Shown here piece by piece: positions 4,943-6,579 of a stretch of DNA of 6,579 nt (position 1 is the first letter of the stretch; each line of letters opens with the position of its first letter). Source of the DNA: Burkholderiales bacterium (GTDB lineage Bacteria > Pseudomonadota > Gammaproteobacteria > Burkholderiales > SG8-39). A program made the translations under genes and the position numbers. Location of the stretch: NCBI GenBank assembly GCA_020846575.1, contig JADLDQ010000041.1:1-6579 (forward strand). Direction: 5' to 3'. The notes below the pieces were generated by a model. The model saw only the letters and a list, made by a program, of their open reading frames with translations, searched no databases and was not told where the DNA came from.

Positions 4943-5881
4943 TCACCGCGGCCAGACCGGTTGCGCCGCGGAACCGTCTCGCGCCGCGGAACCGTCTCGC
5001 GCCGCGGAACCGTCTCGCGCCGCGGAACCATCTCGCGCCGCGGAACGCCTCGCCCCCTGCCGTGCGGGTCGATCGCCCGGTTCACTCGTCAGGAAATGAA
5101 CTTTCCAGTCACAGGCGAAGTCGCTCGTCTGGGGACGCTGGGGGCGCTCGGGCGGCGTGAGCTCGGCCATGACGAACGGCGCCGTCGCCAGGAGATCGGG
5201 ATACCTGTTGGCGAGCAGGTAGTTCCAGACCAGCGTATCGGCGGCGCACATGCCGAACGACGCGAGAAGCCCGGGACCGCCATCCCAGGCCTGTTCCTCG
5301 TAGAGCAGGTAAGCGAGCGAGGTCCGGCAGCTGGCGCCCGCCCGCTGCCATCGGCCTCGCTCGTCCATGCTGGCGTCGATCACCGCCCCGCCCTTCTGGC
5401 GGAACTGGACGCTGGCCGCCCGCGCGACCCCGGGAAAGGCGCGCGCATACCTTTCCGCAACGCATACCTTGGTGCGCGAGCAGTGCGGGAGGTGGCGGAT
5501 AGTGAACTCGATGTACGCGGTTTCCAGGTCCGTGTAGCTGCGGCCGACGCGGTCGCGCACGTCGTCCAACTGATCGTGGCAGGGCAGGCGCGTGACGGTC
5601 CAGAGCAGATCGCCGGGACGGAAGATCGACAGGTCCATCGCCACGCGGGTTCCCGGCGCCTGGCGCTCGGCCGGGTAGTTGTAGATCGACCCCGCGTCGA
5701 TGAAACCGCGCCGCGGTAGCGCGGTTTGCAAGGCGCGGGCCGCTTCGGCATCCCGCGTCTCGATCGGCAGCCTTCCGCGGCCAGGCCGTTCCCTGACCGT
5801 GGCAAATCGCCAGGCGTGACGTGCGCCCGCGGGTCGATCACCGCTCGCGCCCGGACCGACCGCTCGAGGTTCGTCGTTCAC
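4943..5881 (-). CDS. Unknown 312-aa protein with C-terminal hexapeptide repeats
   Basis: I do not recognise the family. The central region (about residues 60-265) looks like a well-folded cytoplasmic domain, with segments such as FRPGDLLWTVTRLPCHDQLDD (86-106), YTDLETAYIEFTIRHLP, SLAYLLYEEQAWDGGPGLL and DTLVWNYLLANRYPDLL. It holds several Cys (101, 134, 140, 185, 212, 257) without an obvious zinc pattern. The N-terminal 45 residues and the C-terminal tail are Arg/Ala/Gly-rich and probably disordered; residues 279-306 repeat the hexamer SAARDG four times, ending in a partial SAA. No signal peptide or membrane helix is evident. The start is GTG at 5879-5881, overlapping the upstream TGA as GTGA, with GGGAGG 7 nt before it, so translation is coupled to the GalT/HIT-like gene. 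That coupling suggests a joint role, perhaps in nucleotide or sugar-nucleotide chemistry, but the sequence shows no catalytic motif I can name. Confidence 0.82.
   Translation of the reverse strand: MNDEPRAVGPGASGDRPAGARHAWRFATVRERPGRGRLPIETRDAEAARALQTALPRRGFIDAGSIYNYPAERQAPGTRVAMDLSIFRPGDLLWTVTRLPCHDQLDDVRDRVGRSYTDLETAYIEFTIRHLPHCSRTKVCVAERYARAFPGVARAASVQFRQKGGAVIDASMDERGRWQRAGASCRTSLAYLLYEEQAWDGGPGLLASFGMCAADTLVWNYLLANRYPDLLATAPFVMAELTPPERPQRPQTSDFACDWKVHFLTSEPGDRPARQGARRSAARDGSAARDGSAARDGSAARDGSAAQPVWPR
4963..5052 (-). repeat. 18-bp tandem repeat, five units, inside the 3' end of a coding gene
   Basis: The unit GCGCCGCGGAACCGTCTC (plus strand) occurs exactly at 4963, 4981 and 4999, with one change at 5017 and a diverged copy at 5035. 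The unit is a multiple of three and encodes SAARDG repeats in the 312-aa protein, so gain or loss of a unit keeps the frame. Near identity of the units points to recent expansion by slippage. Confidence 0.92.
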
Positions 5882-6579
5882 GGCTGCGCCTCCCGCAGCA
5901 GCGCGGCAACCCCATACGGGTCGTTCGCGACCACGGCCGATGCGAACAGCTCCATCGCGCCGATGTCGCCATGCCGGACCTCGGGGTCGCCTCGATCCAC
6001 GAAGCGCCACACGACGTTCGGCCAGCGCGCGAAACGCGGGGTGGCGCCTTCGCCCGCGACGTAGCCGGGCGCGAGGATCGCGGCCAGCGTGAAGTCGCGG
6101 GTTCCCGAACGCGCCAGGGCGCGCCAGATGCGGTACGTCGATTGCGCCCCGCTCCGCAGGTCGGCCGACAGCACGGTGATGTCGCGCTCCTTGAGCGGCG
6201 CGAGGTTCACCCAGGCGGGACATTCACTCCAGCGGATCGTCAGGCCCGCCTGCGCGTGCGCGCGGTGCAGCCTCTCCCAGTAATCGGGAGGGCAGCGCCG
6301 GGCGATTTCTTCGGCATAGGCGAAATGCCGGTCCTCGCGCGCCGTTATCTGCACGTGGCTGTGTTCCACACTTCCAGCCGACTTGGGGCCCCCATTGCAG
6401 AACAGGGCCGCAAACCGCGCCTGCGGCCGTACCCGGCGCGCGGTGGCGAGATAGCGCTCACCCGTTTCGAACAGACCGCCGAACCCGGACTCGCTGAGAG
6501 CATCCAGGTAGGGCATCCCCGCGTCGCCGAACACGAGACCGCTGACCGTGCTCTGGCGCGCCCAGTTGGGCCGGGTGCC
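5878..6579 (-). CDS. GalT/HIT-superfamily nucleotidyltransferase or phosphorylase (5' end outside the window)
   Basis: The frame is open to the right edge; 233 residues and the stop are visible. The key motif is FCNGGPKSAGSVEHSHVQI: a Gly/Ser-rich turn followed by His-Ser-His-Val-Gln, equivalent to the Asn...Gly...Ser...His-x-His-x-Gln active site of galactose-1-phosphate uridylyltransferase and Ap4A phosphorylases, in which the second His forms a nucleotidyl intermediate. Downstream, FTLAAILAPGY and a closing DIGAMELFASAVVANDPYGVAALLRE helix fit the C-terminal half of a two-lobed GalT-like enzyme. The substrate cannot be read from this fragment; a Leloir-pathway role is not supported by the neighbours. 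A GTG at 6532-6534 could be an internal start, but the open frame RPNWARQSTVSGL before it looks coding, so I treat the gene as truncated by the window. The stop overlaps the GTG of the next gene by 3 nt within GTGA. Confidence 0.75.
   Translation of the reverse strand, partial: GTRPNWARQSTVSGLVFGDAGMPYLDALSESGFGGLFETGERYLATARRVRPQARFAALFCNGGPKSAGSVEHSHVQITAREDRHFAYAEEIARRCPPDYWERLHRAHAQAGLTIRWSECPAWVNLAPLKERDITVLSADLRSGAQSTYRIWRALARSGTRDFTLAAILAPGYVAGEGATPRFARWPNVVWRFVDRGDPEVRHGDIGAMELFASAVVANDPYGVAALLREAQP
5889..5894 (-). promoter_or_regulatory. Ribosome-binding site of the 312-aa unknown gene
   Basis: GGGAGG on the minus strand, 7 nt before GTG at 5879-5881, inside the end of the GalT/HIT-like gene. 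It decides the GTG start over an upstream reading in the same frame. Confidence 0.75.

Noticed and set aside
4963..5052. CRISPR array
   Set aside because: Units are directly adjacent without spacers and encode an in-frame hexapeptide repeat.
4807..5085. N-terminal extension of the RING protein with PRRETV repeats
   Set aside because: The extension is the alternative phase of the 18-bp repeat in the neighbouring gene. A ribosome-binding site directly before the ATG at 4804-4806 and the start of the folded domain there favour the short form.
1..6579. tRNA, rRNA or insertion-sequence features
   Set aside because: Nothing resembling tRNA arms with a CCA-type end, rRNA or transposase motifs was seen, and almost every base lies in a supported gene.

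Overview
The window is GC-rich bacterial DNA. Good Shine-Dalgarno motifs (GGAGG, AAAGGAG) precede several genes and GTG starts are common, which fits a high-GC bacterium. The lineage cannot be fixed from this sequence alone. Every gene I can support lies on the minus strand and the coding sequence is almost continuous; the large open frames on the plus strand look like GC-driven shadows. Transcription runs from high to low coordinates.

The main content is positions 4806 down to 1, which reads as a compact and apparently complete ubiquitin-like conjugation operon. In order of transcription it holds: (1) a 173-aa protein with an FHA-like beta domain and a C-terminal RING/treble-clef zinc domain, a candidate E3 ligase (4285-4806); (2) a ThiF/E1-fold activating enzyme with a eukaryote-like catalytic Cys-Thr motif and extra zinc ligands (3194-4276); (3) an E2-fold conjugating enzyme with an HPN motif and catalytic Cys (2628-3176); (4) a 316-aa protein of unknown function (1697-2647); (5) a 101-aa ubiquitin-like beta-grasp protein without a C-terminal Gly-Gly (1373-1678); (6) a JAMM/MPN+ metallopeptidase with an unrecognised N-terminal domain, a candidate deconjugase or processing enzyme (308-1357); (7) the first 103 residues of a coiled-coil protein that runs off the left edge (1-311). 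Its coiled coil followed by a beta segment resembles the N-terminus of proteasomal ATPases (ARC/Mpa/Rpt), but that is only a hypothesis. Gaps are at most 18 nt, two junctions overlap (20 nt and 4 nt), and most genes have their own ribosome-binding site, so co-transcription is likely.

Upstream, at 4943-6579, a second translationally coupled pair lies on the same strand: the 3' part of a GalT/HIT-like nucleotidyltransferase or phosphorylase (5878-6579, running off the right edge) and a 312-aa protein of unknown function ending in tandem six-residue repeats (4943-5881). A 136-nt gap (4807-4942) with a near-perfect 20-bp dyad separates this pair from the ubiquitin-like operon, so they may be separate transcription units.

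Proposed division of labour: the E1 adenylates the Ubl and takes it up as a thioester, the E2 receives it, the FHA-RING protein directs it to targets, and the JAMM enzyme trims the precursor and/or removes it. The coiled-coil protein may act on modified targets if it proves to be an unfoldase. The parts list is seen in the sequence; the pathway and its biological purpose (defence, protein quality control or other) are inferred.
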